Part shown: positions 8,909 through 17,885 of the stretch, one piece after another | How positions within the stretch are numbered: the stretch's first letter is position 1 | Layout: each line of letters begins with the position of its first letter | Assembly (NCBI RefSeq): GCF_041642155.1 | Contig: NZ_JBEPWZ010000001.1 | Location: 13,512 to 77,511, forward strand | Length of the DNA stretch: 64,000 bases | Origin: Fodinibius sp041642155 | GTDB lineage: Bacteria; Bacteroidota; Rhodothermia; Balneolales; Balneolaceae | Direction of reading: 5' to 3' | Notes under the pieces: model-generated | What the model saw: only the letters and a program-made list of their open reading frames with translations | The model's database searches: none | Told to the model about the DNA's origin: nothing | Translations under genes and position numbers: made by a program

Positions 8909-10357
8909 TCATGACGAATTCTCCTTGACATGGCGGATGGCTTCCCTGATGATATCCAGCATCAGTTCGACTTCATCGAGGTGGGTACGGAAGTTAAGCG
9001 GTGCAATGCGCACATAAATCGTTCCGTTGATGTGGGTAGAAGAGAGGAAGATTCGTCCGTCGCGGTGGATGTAATCCACGAGCTTTTTATTAAAATCGTT
9101 GGGATCCCCCGAATCGGGAACATATCGAAAAAATAAGATGGACAACTCTGGTTCCGGTCCCACTTCAATACCTTCTATTTTCTGTATTTCTTTATAACAA
9201 TACCGGGTGAGCAGCAATTTTTCTTCCAGAGCCGCCCGGAACGGTGCTATCCCCAGAAGCTGGAGCGGCAGCCACATCCGCAGGCCGCGAAAATGTTTGG
9301 AAAGTTCCGGGGAAAGATCGGCAGGCGAATATTCTTCCGTCGCTTTAAGCGTATCCTGCAAGTAATTGGCAGACATGTGTTGCGACGCGTAGAGCTTCTC
9401 ACCCTCCTTGACCAGTACCGCTCCCAGGCCATACGGAAGAAACAGGCCTTTATGGGGATCAATCGTCACGGAATCCGACCGGCTGATCCCGCGCATCACT
9501 TCTTTGCCGTGCTCGGTCAGCAGAAAAAAGCCGCCGTAGGCTGCATCCACGTGAAACCAGAGGGCATGCTTCTCGGCAATATCGGCAATATCATCCAGCG
9601 GGTCCACCGCTCCGAGGTCCGTGGTACCGGCCGAAGCAAAAATCATCAGAGGAATGCGTCCCTCCCGCTTATCCGCTTCAATATGATCCTTCAGCGACTG
9701 GGCTTTCATCCGGTAGCGATCGTCCATCTCAACCTCACGAATGGCGGCTTCCCGGAGTCCCGCAAATTTAATTGCTTTGATAACGCAGTGATGCACCTGG
9801 TGCGTGGTATAGATGACGGCCCTTTCGAAATCCCGGGACCTGATACCGGAATCATCGCGCGCCGCTACCATGCCGATCAGGTTGGCAATGGAACCACCGG
9901 AGGTGAGGTTTCCGGCCGCGTTCCCGGGATAGCCGATCAGATCGCATATCCACCGGATGCACATATTTTCAATCCGTACCGCCCCGGGCGAGGTAAAAAA
10001 CATCCCCGCATACCGGTTGGTAACGGCCGCCAGAAAATCGGCCACAGCAGAGGGATACACGCCGCCGCCGGGTATATAGCCGGCATGTCGCCCCGAAGCG
10101 GGATTAAGTCCCGGCCGGTCCACCTCGGAGTCCAGCAACTCAAGCAGCTGCGGAAATGGCCTGGAGTCTTCGCTAAAGGGCAGCTTGTACACGCCCCGAC
10201 CTCTGTTCTCAGCCTCCACATGGGCTGGTTGTTCGGGAAGATCCTCCAGGAAACGCTCACTGTAGGCCTTGGCGCTATCTATAAGTTTCGTCCGATCGCC
10301 GGCGCCAAGCTCGAGCTTCCGGGCCTGGCGTTCAAGTTTTTTAATCTGTGTTTTCAT
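8909..10357 (-). CDS. PLP-dependent group II decarboxylase (aromatic amino acid/aspartate/glutamate type)
   Basis: The 482-residue protein is a fold-type I PLP enzyme. Visible motifs are GRHAGYIPGGGVYPSAVADFLAA, NLTSGGSIANLIGMVAARD (phosphate-binding Ser/Gly), HHCVIKAIKFAGL (His stacking on PLP), SAGTTDLGAVDPLDDIADIA, WFHVDAAYGGFFLLTEHGK (Asp to the pyridine N) and SVTIDPHKGLFLPYGLGAV with the Schiff-base Lys. It decarboxylates an amino acid to an amine. The substrate (aromatic amino acid, Asp or Glu) cannot be read reliably. The C-terminal part (SSTHINGTIYVRIAPLNFRT) is typical of the family. The gene is monocistronic, and the upstream 410 bp hold no gene. Confidence 0.93.
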   Translation of the reverse strand: MKTQIKKLERQARKLELGAGDRTKLIDSAKAYSERFLEDLPEQPAHVEAENRGRGVYKLPFSEDSRPFPQLLELLDSEVDRPGLNPASGRHAGYIPGGGVYPSAVADFLAAVTNRYAGMFFTSPGAVRIENMCIRWICDLIGYPGNAAGNLTSGGSIANLIGMVAARDDSGIRSRDFERAVIYTTHQVHHCVIKAIKFAGLREAAIREVEMDDRYRMKAQSLKDHIEADKREGRIPLMIFASAGTTDLGAVDPLDDIADIAEKHALWFHVDAAYGGFFLLTEHGKEVMRGISRSDSVTIDPHKGLFLPYGLGAVLVKEGEKLYASQHMSANYLQDTLKATEEYSPADLSPELSKHFRGLRMWLPLQLLGIAPFRAALEEKLLLTRYCYKEIQKIEGIEVGPEPELSILFFRYVPDSGDPNDFNKKLVDYIHRDGRIFLSSTHINGTIYVRIAPLNFRTHLDEVELMLDIIREAIRHVKENSS

Positions 10358-10768
10358 ATCATTTAGTAAATACTTAACCTCAAATGACTGCGTTTTATAA
10401 AAAAGCTTTGAAAAATTTGTCGAATGGCTGACTTTGTCATCCGATCAGTGACTAAAACGTCTGACCGCAGCGCGAGCTCTCAGGAGTGTATTGCACAGGT
10501 TTTTTGTAGAAGAGAAAGAGAAACAGCAACGGTATTTAAACTATAATTGTTATCTCTCTTACATTCAAAGAATGAAAATTATATTAAGCCTGTTTATGGC
10601 AGTATGAGTACTCATTATTTAGAAATATATAGTATGTACGAATGCGCTTTAGGTAACATCCTGTGACATTAGTCACGTGCGGGCCCGAGCCTGCCACTCA
10701 CTGCCAAATGTAGGGTTATATAACTAAAATTAGTAGTGATATAACAAATAACAAGTTAATGAAATTCG
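10358..10768. other. Divergent intergenic region between the decarboxylase and htpX
   Basis: The region is 411 bp and AT-rich at both ends. No ORF or RNA gene was recognised. It must hold the two divergent promoters, but I found no confident promoter boxes. Confidence 0.5.
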
Positions 10769-11626
10769 ATGATGAACAGTAATGGTTTGCGTACGGTATT
10801 CCTGATGACGCTGGTTGCGGTGTTGGTCATGTTTGTGGGCTACCTGGTGGCCGGTACCTCGGGGATGGTTATAGCATTTGTAGTGGCCACGGCCATGAAT
10901 TTCTTCAGCTACTGGAAGTCCGATAAAATGGTGCTTAAGATGTACGATGCACAGCCCGTAGACCGGCAATCGCATCCGGGGCTATACCGGATGATGGAAG
11001 AGTTGACTCAAAATGCAGATCTCCCGATGCCTGCGCTGTATATCATACCGCAGCAGCAGCCCAATGCGTTTGCGACGGGACGAAATCCCGAGCATTCGGC
11101 CGTGGCTTTTACCCAGGGCATCCTGCAAACGCTGAATGAGGATGAACTGCGCGGAGTGGCGGCCCATGAGCTGGCCCATATTAAAAATCGCGACATCCTT
11201 ACCTCGACCGTTGTCGCCACGGTTGTCAGCGCCCTGAGCATGCTGGCCCAGTTCGCTTATTTTATCCCGATGGGTGACCGGGACCGGGGAAATCCCCTGG
11301 TAACCATTATCGTGCTGATCACAGCCCCTCTCGCCGCCATGTTGCTGAAGGCGGCTATCAGCCGTACCCGCGAATATGAGGCTGACCGCGAGGGAGCCCG
11401 GATTTCCGGCAAGCCGCAACAGCTGGCCTCCGCGCTACAGCGCATCCAAAAAGCGGCAAAACAGATACCGATGAATGTTTCCGAATCGGCTATGCGATCC
11501 ACCTCCCACATGTTTCCGGTGAATCCCTTCAGCGGCAAGCGCCTGATGAGTCTCTTTTCCACGCACCCCGAGACCGAGGAGCGGGTGGAGCGACTGATGG
11601 AGATGGGCCGGACAGGCACCTTCTGA
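10769..11626 (+). CDS. htpX: HtpX-family membrane zinc metalloprotease
   Basis: The 285-residue M48B peptidase is involved in membrane-protein quality control. Two TM helices lie at residues 8-26 and 30-50, then the M48 region with PALYIIPQQQPNAFATGRNPEHSAVAFTQGIL and the zinc motif AAHELAHIKNRDIL (HEXXH, about residues 131-135). Two more TM helices follow, then SRTREYEADREGARISGKP, which supplies the third ligand Glu. The length matches E. coli HtpX (about 290). The gene starts at ATG 10769, a tandem MM. It is alone on its strand. Confidence 0.95.
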   Translation: MMNSNGLRTVFLMTLVAVLVMFVGYLVAGTSGMVIAFVVATAMNFFSYWKSDKMVLKMYDAQPVDRQSHPGLYRMMEELTQNADLPMPALYIIPQQQPNAFATGRNPEHSAVAFTQGILQTLNEDELRGVAAHELAHIKNRDILTSTVVATVVSALSMLAQFAYFIPMGDRDRGNPLVTIIVLITAPLAAMLLKAAISRTREYEADREGARISGKPQQLASALQRIQKAAKQIPMNVSESAMRSTSHMFPVNPFSGKRLMSLFSTHPETEERVERLMEMGRTGTF

Positions 11627-11682
11627 AACATACTCCAGTCCCGCGTGGAATGGCAATCAGTGCAAAACAGCTGCGTGTTCGG

Positions 11683-11865
11683 TCAATTACTTACCGACTG
11701 CTCGTTGCTCTTTCCTACCCGGCTGAAGTGATCGGACGGGAAATCTACGGCCGAATGGGCTGAAAACAGATGGACCACCTCGAATTCCGCCGCCAGCAAT
11801 AGGAATCCAATAATACTAAATAGAACTTTTCTATCTCCTTCCCGGTCCTCTTTTGTTAGGGGCAC
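11683..11865 (-). CDS. Small hypothetical protein with one possible TM helix
   Basis: A 60-codon frame with a basic/acidic N-terminus (MPLTKEDREGDRK) followed by a hydrophobic stretch VLFSIIGFLLLAAEF (about residues 14-28). No family is recognised. It lies downstream of the 67-residue small gene on the same strand. It could be a real small membrane protein or a chance frame. Confidence 0.3.
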   Translation of the reverse strand: MPLTKEDREGDRKVLFSIIGFLLLAAEFEVVHLFSAHSAVDFPSDHFSRVGKSNEQSVSN

Positions 11866-11916
11866 CCCGTTTGTATTCTTGGTTATGAGAGGGAAGAAAT
11901 TGAAAGAGACAAGGCC

Positions 11917-12123
11917 TTATTCCTCCTCATACTGTTCGTTATAAGCATTCTTGATGCGCTGATTCATATGCCGCTTGTAATTTTCATATTCGTATTTCCG
12001 GACGGTAAATTCCGAGCGGTAATTGCCGTCATTGCATACCACCTTCAGCTTGTTGGGATGGTCGGTCTCGTTTATCTCGACACTGATGGAGCCTAATTTG
12101 TAGGAGTCAATCACAGTATTCAT
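11917..12123 (-). CDS. Small hypothetical protein (68 aa)
   Basis: The frame is rich in charged and polar residues (MNTVIDSYKLGSISVEINE, then RKYEYENYKRHMNQRIKNAY) and has a protein-like pattern of a beta-rich N-terminal half and an alpha-helical C-terminal half. No family was recognised. It has its own ATG at 12123 just before an AT-rich upstream stretch. On the strand in which it is read, the strong hairpin at 12200-12226 separates it from the collagen-like gene. Confidence 0.6.
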   Translation of the reverse strand: MNTVIDSYKLGSISVEINETDHPNKLKVVCNDGNYRSEFTVRKYEYENYKRHMNQRIKNAYNEQYEEE

Positions 12124-12199
12124 ATTTTACTTCGGTTTGCAGCAAGATAAGACAAAACAGTTTCTTTGTGAATTTTAACTGGTGCTTTCCCAAACAGAA

Positions 12200-12226
12200 C
12201 AGGCCCCGTTTCCTGAACGGGGCCTG
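12200..12226 (-). terminator. Intrinsic terminator of the collagen-like lipoprotein gene
   Basis: A perfect 10-bp stem CAGGCCCCGT / ACGGGGCCTG encloses a 7-nt loop. On the minus strand it follows the stop of the lipoprotein gene by about 40 bp and is followed by TTCTGTTT. On the plus strand it is followed by CTTTTA, so it could act in both directions. Confidence 0.8.
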
Positions 12227-12265
12227 CTTTTACTAACTGAAGACTGAGTCTGCTCTTGCCTCTAA

Positions 12266-13237
12266 TCAAAACAGCTTTTGGATCTGCTGGTACGACATTT
12301 TCTGCAATTGATCTTTTGACAGCTTGTTTTTAGCCGCTACTCCTCCGGGAATAATGACGTACCTGAATTCAATCGAACTGTTGAAACCGGTGCTGCCACT
12401 GTTGTCCATCGTAAAACGGGTTATCAACAGCCTGTTCAGGCGGGGGAGAAAGTCCATGACATTCGCCGCACCGCCGGCATACCCTGTATAGGGAAGCGGG
12501 TATACACTATCAAAGAATCTCATATAGACATTGACCACGCCCTGATCCAGGATTTCCTGCGAAAGCTGAGGAGCATTGATATCACCCACCTTTAATTTAC
12601 TTCCGTCAATGGTTGTGTCACGTACAGCAGAATCGAGGGTAGTCCAGGAAGAGTATATCACATTGGCCGTCCCTTTCAGGCTGATCGGCGTCCCCCAGCC
12701 ACTGCCAGATTTGGGTCCATAAAGTTCATAGTCAGCTTTATCGAGATAATAGTCACCGGTCGCACCCAGTGAAGCCCCCGGCGAGCCGGTCCCGGCATAT
12801 ATTTGGCTGCCGTCCTCACCGTCCTGCCCGTCCTCGCCGTCCTGCCCGTCCTGCCCGTCTTTCCCGTCAGCGCCGTCCTGTCCATCGGCTCCATCTTGTC
12901 CGTTCTCACCGGCCGGTCCTTTCAGACTTATCGGGGTCCCCCATCCGTCATCGCCCTTGGGTCCATAGAGTTCACCGGTGTCCTTATTCAAGTAGTAATC
13001 TCCGTTTTCCCCGACCTCGGCTGAAGGAGTTCCGGCATCTGCATGAATGACACTGCCATCCTCACCGGCCGGTCCCACCGATCCTGCCGGTCCCTGCGGC
13101 CCCTGTGTTCCCTGTACTCCCTCGGGGCCCTGGGGACCTTCGCAGCCGGCCATGGTTCCCAATACCAGCGCCAAAGGTATAACCAGAAGCATGAATTTTT
13201 GGATGTAATTTTGACTAAGAGATTTCTGTGTTTTCAT
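12266..13237 (-). CDS. Collagen-like repeat lipoprotein
   Basis: The 323-residue exported protein has a lipoprotein signal ending in LGTMAGC (Cys32). The Gly-X-Y repeats begin one residue after the Cys (GPQGPEGVQGTQGPQGPAG). Two copies of a module of about 45 residues follow: TPSAEVGENGDYYLNKDTGELYGPKGDDGWGTPISLKG and its relative SPGASLGATGDYYLDKADYELYGPKSGSGWGTPISLKG. They are separated by an Asp-rich GXY tract (GQDGADGQDGADGKDGQDG). The last 120 residues are a non-repetitive C-terminal domain with no known motif. Bacteroidetes lipoproteins of this layout are surface or periplasm proteins of unknown role. The gene ends at a strong terminator and has no obvious operon partner. Confidence 0.9.
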   Translation of the reverse strand: MKTQKSLSQNYIQKFMLLVIPLALVLGTMAGCEGPQGPEGVQGTQGPQGPAGSVGPAGEDGSVIHADAGTPSAEVGENGDYYLNKDTGELYGPKGDDGWGTPISLKGPAGENGQDGADGQDGADGKDGQDGQDGEDGQDGEDGSQIYAGTGSPGASLGATGDYYLDKADYELYGPKSGSGWGTPISLKGTANVIYSSWTTLDSAVRDTTIDGSKLKVGDINAPQLSQEILDQGVVNVYMRFFDSVYPLPYTGYAGGAANVMDFLPRLNRLLITRFTMDNSGSTGFNSSIEFRYVIIPGGVAAKNKLSKDQLQKMSYQQIQKLF

Positions 13238-13533
13238 AATAAGATATTAAGTGCGTTCTTTTGTGTTAGGTATTGATGATTAGTTTACGGGGAGATATTA
13301 CATCCCTGCTTTATTTACATTGTATGTATACGTAACATTATTCGGAAAGAGCTCAAGCCGGTGCGGTGCCCGCACATAACGGAAATCACAAGCCGATGGT
13401 GGCAGCCCCGGTAATCTTTCGGTTGAGATTCTCCCTGTTTCTCCTAACTTATAGGAGCTTTACCCGTATCTAACTACGCCCGACAGACAGGGTTAACCGT
13501 AAGTCAGTTACCAGTTACAACCAATAGGCGCCC

Positions 13534-14313
13534 ATGTACCGTAATAGCGAACCATCCAAATGCGATCCGCCGGGCACATTCCGGGAAGTTGTAGCGCATC
13601 CCGGGGGATATAATCGCGTAATCGAGAAGGCCATTATGATGGAGCATCGTTTTGCCTTTGTTTTCTGGATGAAATGGAAACGAGCGCTGCAGCAGCGCAG
13701 CTGGCTCCGCCAGCCCGCGCCCACCCTGGTTACGATTGACTGGCACCGGGATCTGGCTCCGCCGGAGGATCACCATAAGAGGCAGCTTGAGAAGCTCGAC
13801 CCCTCGAACCTGTCGGATACCGCAAACTATGTGTGGGCGCAGTTTGCTCACACCAACGATGGACATATCCTCTCTGCAGCCTGGCTGAACCTGATCGGGG
13901 ATATCGTCCTGCTTAAAAATGCAGCGGGTCCCCTGCGTGACACGTTCACGGACCGGGAGGACAACAGCCATCAGATTTTCGAATTCAGAACATACAAACG
14001 GTTTGAAGAATTTTTGACCGGACGTGACGATCACAATATCTTCCTGGATATCGATCTCGATTATTTCATCCACGGCAAAGGCAATGTCTTTTACCCGGGC
14101 ACCTTCAAACCTTACTCGGAGACCGAAATCAAGGCCGTAATCGACCATCAAAGCCCGGTTTTCGACTATCTGTTGCCCCGGACGGACGGGCTCACCATCG
14201 CTCAGGAACCCTCATACTGCGGGGGAATTGCCAACTCGTGCAGCATTTTAAAGGTGGTGAACAATCAACTCTTTGATGATCACAATAACTGGAAACACCT
14301 GGAAAACAGCTAA
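13534..14313 (+). CDS. UPF0489 family protein (peptide-arginase-like fold)
   Basis: The 259-residue protein has the UPF0489 features: PTLVTIDWHRDLAPPEDHH near residues 63-81, and FLDIDLDYFIHGKGNVFYPG near residues 168-187. Both are Asp/His-rich and resemble the metal-binding motifs of the arginase-like superfamily. Some relatives act as peptide arginases, converting Arg to ornithine in peptides. Whether this one does is inference. The region before residue 35 is retained because VIEKAIMMEHRFAFVFWMKW looks like the family start, but a start at the Met-Met pair near 13636 is possible. It is followed after 11 bp by gluconokinase, so they may be cotranscribed. Confidence 0.8.
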   Translation: MYRNSEPSKCDPPGTFREVVAHPGGYNRVIEKAIMMEHRFAFVFWMKWKRALQQRSWLRQPAPTLVTIDWHRDLAPPEDHHKRQLEKLDPSNLSDTANYVWAQFAHTNDGHILSAAWLNLIGDIVLLKNAAGPLRDTFTDREDNSHQIFEFRTYKRFEEFLTGRDDHNIFLDIDLDYFIHGKGNVFYPGTFKPYSETEIKAVIDHQSPVFDYLLPRTDGLTIAQEPSYCGGIANSCSILKVVNNQLFDDHNNWKHLENS

Positions 14314-14324
14314 CCAATTGATCC

Positions 14325-14816
14325 ATGATCTATATTGTAATGGGCGTTTCGGGCTCCGGCAAAACGGTAGTGGGACAAAAACTGGCGCGGCGGCTGGGTG
14401 TCCCTTTTCATGACGGGGATAACTTTCATCCGCAGGACAATATAAAGAAAATGGAATCGGGCCGGCCGCTTAACGACCGGGACCGTCGTCCCTGGCTCGA
14501 GACGCTGGCCCGGAAAATAGCCGAGTGGCATATCTCGGGCGGAGCCGTCCTGGCGTGTTCGGCGCTCAAAAAAAAATATCGGGATCTTCTTTGCTCCAGA
14601 CAGAATGCCCAATTTATTTATTTAAAAGGACCCATCCCGCTAATTGCGGAACGAATGGCGGACCGGACAGGTCATTTTATGCCTGAAAAATTGCTGGAAT
14701 CCCAGTTTGAAGCCCTGGAAGAACCTTCCGAAGCCATCACCGTTTCCATTGAACCGCCGCCGGAAGAGATCGTATCGGCTATCCTCGGGCAGCTTCAACC
14801 AAAAGAAGAGGGCTGA
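14325..14816 (+). CDS. gntK: Gluconokinase
   Basis: The 163-residue kinase phosphorylates D-gluconate to 6-phosphogluconate with ATP. A Walker A motif GVSGSGKTVVGQKLARRLG lies at residues 7-25. The gluconokinase signatures FHDGDNFHPQDNIKKMESGRPLNDRDRRPWLE and ACSALKKKYRDLLC follow. The length matches E. coli GntK (175) closely. It is 375 bp upstream of the 6-phosphogluconate dehydrogenase gene, which uses its product, on the same strand. Confidence 0.95.
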   Translation: MIYIVMGVSGSGKTVVGQKLARRLGVPFHDGDNFHPQDNIKKMESGRPLNDRDRRPWLETLARKIAEWHISGGAVLACSALKKKYRDLLCSRQNAQFIYLKGPIPLIAERMADRTGHFMPEKLLESQFEALEEPSEAITVSIEPPPEEIVSAILGQLQPKEEG

Positions 14817-15191
14817 GCGGCATGATTTCTTTTTACCAGAAAACCACTTGGAAGCGCCAAGAACCTGACCTCTTTCTGACAAAACACAAAGTCATATGCC
14901 AGCGTACAAGCTGAATATTTCCTGCGGCCTGCCGGACGTTAACATCCTCTTGCAAGCTCATTCAAAGTTTTGCATCTTTGCTGTCGATTCGGTTGCTAAC
15001 AGAAAGAGTAACATGTTTAAAATCCTGTTTATTATTAACCTACTCGTTGTGCGGCTGGTTTCCAAATGGGCCTTCCGTGTCCATAAAACCTGTAACCATT
15101 GGTTTTGCAGGGACACTGACAGGAGTTGCCTCCCGTTAGCATGCCGTCAGGTCAGGTATCCGCACAAAACGTTAATTAACAATACCGATTC
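14817..15191. other. Region between gntK and gnd
   Basis: The 375 bp hold a weak 99-codon frame (14896-15195) that overlaps the gnd start and has no recognisable protein features. I take it as chance. No terminator or RNA was identified. Confidence 0.4.
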
Positions 15192-16625
15192 ATGAAAAAA
15201 GCGGATATCGGCATTTACGGGCTGGGGGTGATGGGACGTAACCTGGCCCTTAATTTTAACGATCACGAGTTCGGGGTGTCGGTCTACAACCGCAATCTTC
15301 CGGGCGAAGAGGACCTTATAGCTGCTTTTTCATCCGGTGAAGCCGCAGGAACCCCCATCCGGACCTTTAACGAGGTAGAATCATTTGTAGCTTCGCTGGA
15401 AAGGCCGCGCAAAATACTGCTCATGGTGAAAGCCGGTCCCCCGGTAGATGCGGTCATCGATCAGCTCACCCCCCTCCTCGATGAAGAGGATATCCTGATT
15501 GACGGGGGCAATACGCATTACAGCGATACCAACCGGCGCCTCGAAACGCTTTCCCAGCGACATCTCCGCTACATAGGTATGGGGGTATCCGGCGGGGAAG
15601 AAGGCGCGCGCCACGGTCCCTCGCTGATGCCGGGCGGGAATGCAGAAGCCTGGCCGCCCGTGCAACCGCTCCTGGAGTCCATCGCGGCTCCATCACCTGA
15701 AGGAGGTTCCTGCTGCGCGTGGATGGGCCCCCAAAGCGCGGGGCATTTTGTAAAGATGGTCCATAACGGCATTGAATACGCAATCATGCAGCTTATCGCC
15801 GAATGTTACCAGCTGATGCGCAACGGGTTGAACATGGAAAACCAGGCCATCGCCCATACCTTTGAGTCCTGGGACAGCGGGTTATTAAACAGCTACCTGC
15901 TGGAAATTACCACCCGCATTTTTAACACTGAAGATGAAAGCGGCAGCCTTGTTCTCGATCACATCCTCGACAGGGCGGGCCAGAAGGGGACGGGGCGGTG
16001 GACCGCCCTTACGGCCCTGGAACTGGGCGTCCCGCTGCCGCTGATTACGGAATCGGTTTTTGCACGAAGCATCTCCAGTTTCAAAGATTTACGCCGGCAG
16101 GCTTCCGACACTTTACGATTTGAGGCTGGAGGGGAACCAAATGCGATCAGTACTACCTCGCTGCGGGAAGCGCTGCTGGGGGGACAGCTGGTAGCTTTTG
16201 CGGAGGGGTTTTGGCTCTTGAAAACTGCCAATGAGGAGTTTGACTGGGACATACCGTTCAGCGAGGTCGCCCGGACCTGGAGCGGCGGGTGTATCATACG
16301 ATCGGCATTGTTGCAGCCGATCGCCACATCGTTTCGAGAAAATCCGGATTTGCCTCACCTGCTGCTGGCTCCCGCTTTCAGGGAGATACTGAATGCCGTT
16401 CAGGGAGGGTGGCGCTCAACTGCTCGTTTCGGCGTGGAGAGGGGTATACCGGTACCCGCAACCACGGCGGCACTTTCCCATTACGACAATCTGAGCACAA
16501 AGCGGCTGCCGGCGAATCTCATCCAGGCGCAGCGCGATTATTTCGGAGCGCACCGGTATGAACGACTGGACCGGCCGGGGGGGACCTTCTTTCACACCGA
16601 CTGGACCGGCGGTCATAAGGGCTAA
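15192..16625 (+). CDS. gnd: 6-phosphogluconate dehydrogenase, decarboxylating
   Basis: The 477-residue enzyme oxidises 6-phosphogluconate to ribulose 5-phosphate and CO2 in the pentose-phosphate pathway. The dinucleotide fold IGIYGLGVMGRNLALNFNDH is at residues 5-24, with NRN at the end of the second strand. The substrate region GMGVSGGEEGARHGPSLMPGG and the catalytic HFVKMVHNGIEYAIMQ (Lys) are present. The C-terminal helical domain includes TGRWTALTALELGVPLPLI, and the end has the family's ALSHYDNLSTKRLPANLIQAQRDYFGAHRYER. The length is normal (about 470). It forms a pathway unit with gntK. Confidence 0.97.
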   Translation: MKKADIGIYGLGVMGRNLALNFNDHEFGVSVYNRNLPGEEDLIAAFSSGEAAGTPIRTFNEVESFVASLERPRKILLMVKAGPPVDAVIDQLTPLLDEEDILIDGGNTHYSDTNRRLETLSQRHLRYIGMGVSGGEEGARHGPSLMPGGNAEAWPPVQPLLESIAAPSPEGGSCCAWMGPQSAGHFVKMVHNGIEYAIMQLIAECYQLMRNGLNMENQAIAHTFESWDSGLLNSYLLEITTRIFNTEDESGSLVLDHILDRAGQKGTGRWTALTALELGVPLPLITESVFARSISSFKDLRRQASDTLRFEAGGEPNAISTTSLREALLGGQLVAFAEGFWLLKTANEEFDWDIPFSEVARTWSGGCIIRSALLQPIATSFRENPDLPHLLLAPAFREILNAVQGGWRSTARFGVERGIPVPATTAALSHYDNLSTKRLPANLIQAQRDYFGAHRYERLDRPGGTFFHTDWTGGHKG

Positions 16626-16749
16626 AAAATTTGCCGTGTTATTTGGTAAAACTTAAGGGGGTAGTTATAATTAATGTTATGAACGGCCAGCCGATTCGCA
16701 TTGACGGGGGGGTGGGCATTATAATAGCGGAAAGCAAAAAAGATTGACT

Positions 16750-17637
16750 ATGGGAGTTAGCATGCAGAAGATGGAAGCTTCAATGGAATACCAACACGAT
16801 GCCACCCTGGGCGAGGGTCCCGTGTGGGACGAGCGGGAGGGGCGGCTGTACTGGGTCGATATCCTCTCGGGCACCCTGTTCGTCTACGACCCTGTAACCA
16901 ACCGCAACAAGGCCCATGATCTGGGGGAGCACCTCGGGGCGGTCGGGCTCCGCCGGGAAGGGGGCCTGGTGGTGGCCCTGCAATCGGGCTTTGCCTTTTA
17001 CGACCCGGCGGAACGGAAGATCACGCCCATCGCGGATCCCGAAGCGGACCGGCCCGGCAACCGGTTCAACGACGGAAAATGCGACCCGTCGGGCCGATTT
17101 TGGGCGGGAACCATGTCGTATGAGCTGGAAGAGGGAGCGGGAAGCCTCTACTGCCTGAACCGGGGCCTGGAGGTGGCGGTCAGGCTACGCGGGGTGACCA
17201 TCTCCAACGGGATGGCCTGGGACGAGGACCGGTTTTTCTTTATTGATACGCCCACCCGGCAGGTTATGGCCTTTGCCTATGATCAGGAGTCGGGAACCGT
17301 CGCCAGCCCGGAGATCCTGAGAACGGTGGACGAAGGGGAGGGCTACCCGGACGGGATGACCATCGACCGGGAGGGAGCGCTGTGGATAGCCCTCTACGAC
17401 GGATACAAAGTAATCAGGATAGATCCCGTCAGCGGCGAAACCCTGTTTGAAGTCCACCTCCCGGTTCCCCAGGTCACCTCCTGCACCTTTGGCGGGGCGA
17501 GCTTTCGCGAGCTTTATATTACCACCGCCCGTGAGCATATGTCAGAGGAAGAGATCCAGCGGTGGCCGCTGTCGGGCTCGCTCTTTAAAGCGAGCGTCCC
17601 CTTTGGAGGCAGTCCCGCCGCCCGGTTCGGGGGATGA
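16750..17637 (+). CDS. SMP-30/gluconolactonase-family lactonase
   Basis: The protein is about 295 residues long. It is a six-bladed beta-propeller that hydrolyses a sugar lactone (e.g. gluconolactone or pentonolactone). The divalent-metal ligands are in place: Glu in LGEGPVWDE, Asn in GNRFNDGKCDPSGRFWAGT, Asn in TISNGMAWDED and Asp in GYPDGMTIDREG. There are in-frame starts at 16750 (ATG), 16762 (ATG) and 16783 (ATG), with a TTG at 16744. The exact start is undecided, and the first ATG is given. It lies between gnd and the dehydratase, which fits a sugar-acid catabolic set. Confidence 0.92.
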   Translation: MGVSMQKMEASMEYQHDATLGEGPVWDEREGRLYWVDILSGTLFVYDPVTNRNKAHDLGEHLGAVGLRREGGLVVALQSGFAFYDPAERKITPIADPEADRPGNRFNDGKCDPSGRFWAGTMSYELEEGAGSLYCLNRGLEVAVRLRGVTISNGMAWDEDRFFFIDTPTRQVMAFAYDQESGTVASPEILRTVDEGEGYPDGMTIDREGALWIALYDGYKVIRIDPVSGETLFEVHLPVPQVTSCTFGGASFRELYITTAREHMSEEEIQRWPLSGSLFKASVPFGGSPAARFGG

Positions 17638-17698
17638 TAGGCATATTGTCTAATGTCCCCCGCAGGCTATCACCAGCTGCGCGCAAAAGAGACAAAAC

Positions 17699-17744
17699 TT
17701 ACGCAGCGGAACCCATTGTGGTTTTTGGTGACTACGCTGCGTAA
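17699..17744. promoter_or_regulatory. Inverted repeat TTACGCAGCG / CGCTGCGTAA upstream of the dehydratase
   Basis: A perfect 10-bp inverted repeat with a 26-nt spacer lies 142 bp before the ilvD/edd-type gene. A smaller AATCC-TTCA-GGATT hairpin follows at about 17755-17768. It may be an operator, or a structured leader or terminator for the upstream gene. Confidence 0.45.
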
Positions 17745-17885
17745 CTTGAGCACTAATCCTTCAGGATTGGGTATGCCTGACGTTGAGTAAAGATGGGTCC
17801 CTCAAAGAGACGAGATGGTGTCTCCTGATGTATTGCATGAGGTTTACACTACACACATACACATAATAGTAAAACAGAAGATGCT

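Noticed and set aside
14896..15195. 99-codon frame between gntK and gnd
   Set aside because: No recognisable motif, atypical amino-acid pattern and overlap with the gnd start; likely chance.
16744..16749. TTG start for the lactonase
   Set aside because: ATG starts follow closely and the extra codons add no family sequence.
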